Of a stretch of 40,127 nt of DNA, positions 39,895-40,127 are shown piece after piece. The DNA comes from Candidatus Stahliibacteriota bacterium. GTDB lineage: Bacteria; Hydrothermota; Tepidihabitantia; SM23-42. The DNA is taken from NCBI GenBank assembly GCA_030602565.1, contig JAUVZL010000023.1, positions 1-40,127 of the forward strand, written 5' to 3'. The position numbers and the translations under genes are program-made. The notes beneath the pieces are model-generated. The model made no database searches, was not told the origin of the DNA, and saw only the letters and a list, made by a program, of their open reading frames with translations. Position 1 is the stretch's first letter; each line of letters starts with the position of its first letter.

Positions 39895-39948
39895 TTGACA
39901 AATATTATTTTTTATATATAATATTATATGTTGATAGACATATAATAT
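39895..39948 (+). promoter_or_regulatory. Promoter with an 11-bp-arm palindrome at its start site
   Basis: TTGACA (39895-39900), 16-bp spacer, TATAAT (39917-39922). A perfect inverted repeat ATATTATATGT / ACATATAATAT (39921-39931, 39938-39948) overlaps the -10 and the predicted start, suggesting an operator or a 5' RNA hairpin. Confidence 0.65.
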
Positions 39949-39962
39949 ACGGGAGATAATCA

Positions 39963-40127
39963 TGAGAAAACAGAGGCAAAGTAGAAATCTTGCAGTACTT
40001 ACTAAAAAGCGGAGGTCTTTGCGTAAGTCATTGGTAAAGATCTATCCAATACTGCGCGGTTCAGTGGTAACGCTTGGGGTAAAATGTGGCAATCCAAACT
40101 GTAAATGTGCTAAGGGTAAGACTCATC
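39963..40127 (+). CDS. DUF6788-like protein, cut by the window end
   Basis: The ATG at 39963 follows CGGGAGATAATC. The 55 visible codons read MRKQRQSRNLAVLTKKRRSL, then LVKIYPILRGSVVTLGVKCG, then NPNCKCAKGKTH. A Cys motif (KCGNPNCKCAKG) after a basic N-terminus matches the DUF6788 family, found in many copies in some genomes near transposable elements; the role is unknown. The rest is outside the window. Its promoter carries a strong palindrome. Confidence 0.6.

Larger units (their letters stand above)
39527..39962. other. Intergenic region with repeat E and a plus promoter
   Basis: No gene is supported; a plus-strand frame at 39542-39814 lacks coding character and crosses repeat copy E. It ends with the promoter and hairpin at 39895-39948. 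Confidence 0.55.

Overview
The window most resembles a low-GC uncultured bacterium of the FCB / candidate WOR-3 (Stahlbacteria) type. Two large secreted proteins carry signal peptides, beta-propeller-like repeats and C-terminal type IX secretion (Por) sorting domains. A GH57 glycosidase, YoaP-like GNAT and DUF433/DUF5615 genes fit the same picture, and intergenic regions are littered with short palindromic repeats. This placement is inference; no rRNA is present.

Layout. (1) 1-1640: a minus-strand cassette of small accessory genes (SymE-like toxin, an unknown 56-aa protein, DUF2958, a coiled-coil protein) separated by terminators and 12-bp inverted repeats. (2) 1857-12071: an unknown gene and a secreted repeat protein; an XRE regulator; an OLD-type ATPase/TOPRIM nuclease overlapping a protein built from RNA-polymerase alpha-CTD-like repeats; a NucS-like nuclease with a two-helix membrane protein; a second secreted repeat protein; an acetyltransferase. 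(3) 12215-25654: a dense accessory/defence-like block. It holds an AbiU2-like HEPN protein, two genes of which one is nuclease-like, a Mor-like regulator with DUF4365-TPR and helical partners, a lone nucleotide-cyclase-like palm protein, a SEC-C protein, a deoxyribosyltransferase/TIR-like protein with two small basic partners, an IS110-like remnant followed by a structured region, a winged-helix/nuclease pair and an HEPN RNase candidate. (4) 26052-31593: an XRE gene pair, then a probable type IIS restriction-modification system (controller protein, nuclease, fused tandem Dam-type methylase) and an EVE-domain nuclease. (5) 32468-34999: an integration module (unknown regulator-like gene, broken replication-initiator fragment, two excisionase-like proteins, tyrosine integrase) that ends 10 bp before tRNA-Leu(CAA). 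(6) 35096-40127: probable chromosomal backbone (GH57 enzyme, TPR membrane protein, tRNA-Arg(CCT), a toxin-antitoxin pair with a broken toxin, and the start of a DUF6788-like gene).

How it works together. The left ~35 kb reads as an integrated island carrying many candidate anti-phage modules beside an integrase and a tRNA. A weak 11-bp match to the tRNA-Leu 3' end at 131-141 could mark its far end.

Regulation stands out in two ways. First, five genes, three of them XRE regulators, have a sigma70-like -10 so close to the start codon that their mRNAs should be leaderless or nearly so, and most recognisable promoters have a 16-bp spacer. Second, two unrelated defence-like genes share a near-identical promoter plus leader encoding a 9-residue peptide (MSALGA[R/K]AP) inside a GNRA-capped hairpin, and a related third leader lies upstream of the HEPN gene at 24965-25654. 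This shared leader and the OLD/alpha-CTD pair are the best candidates for something undescribed.
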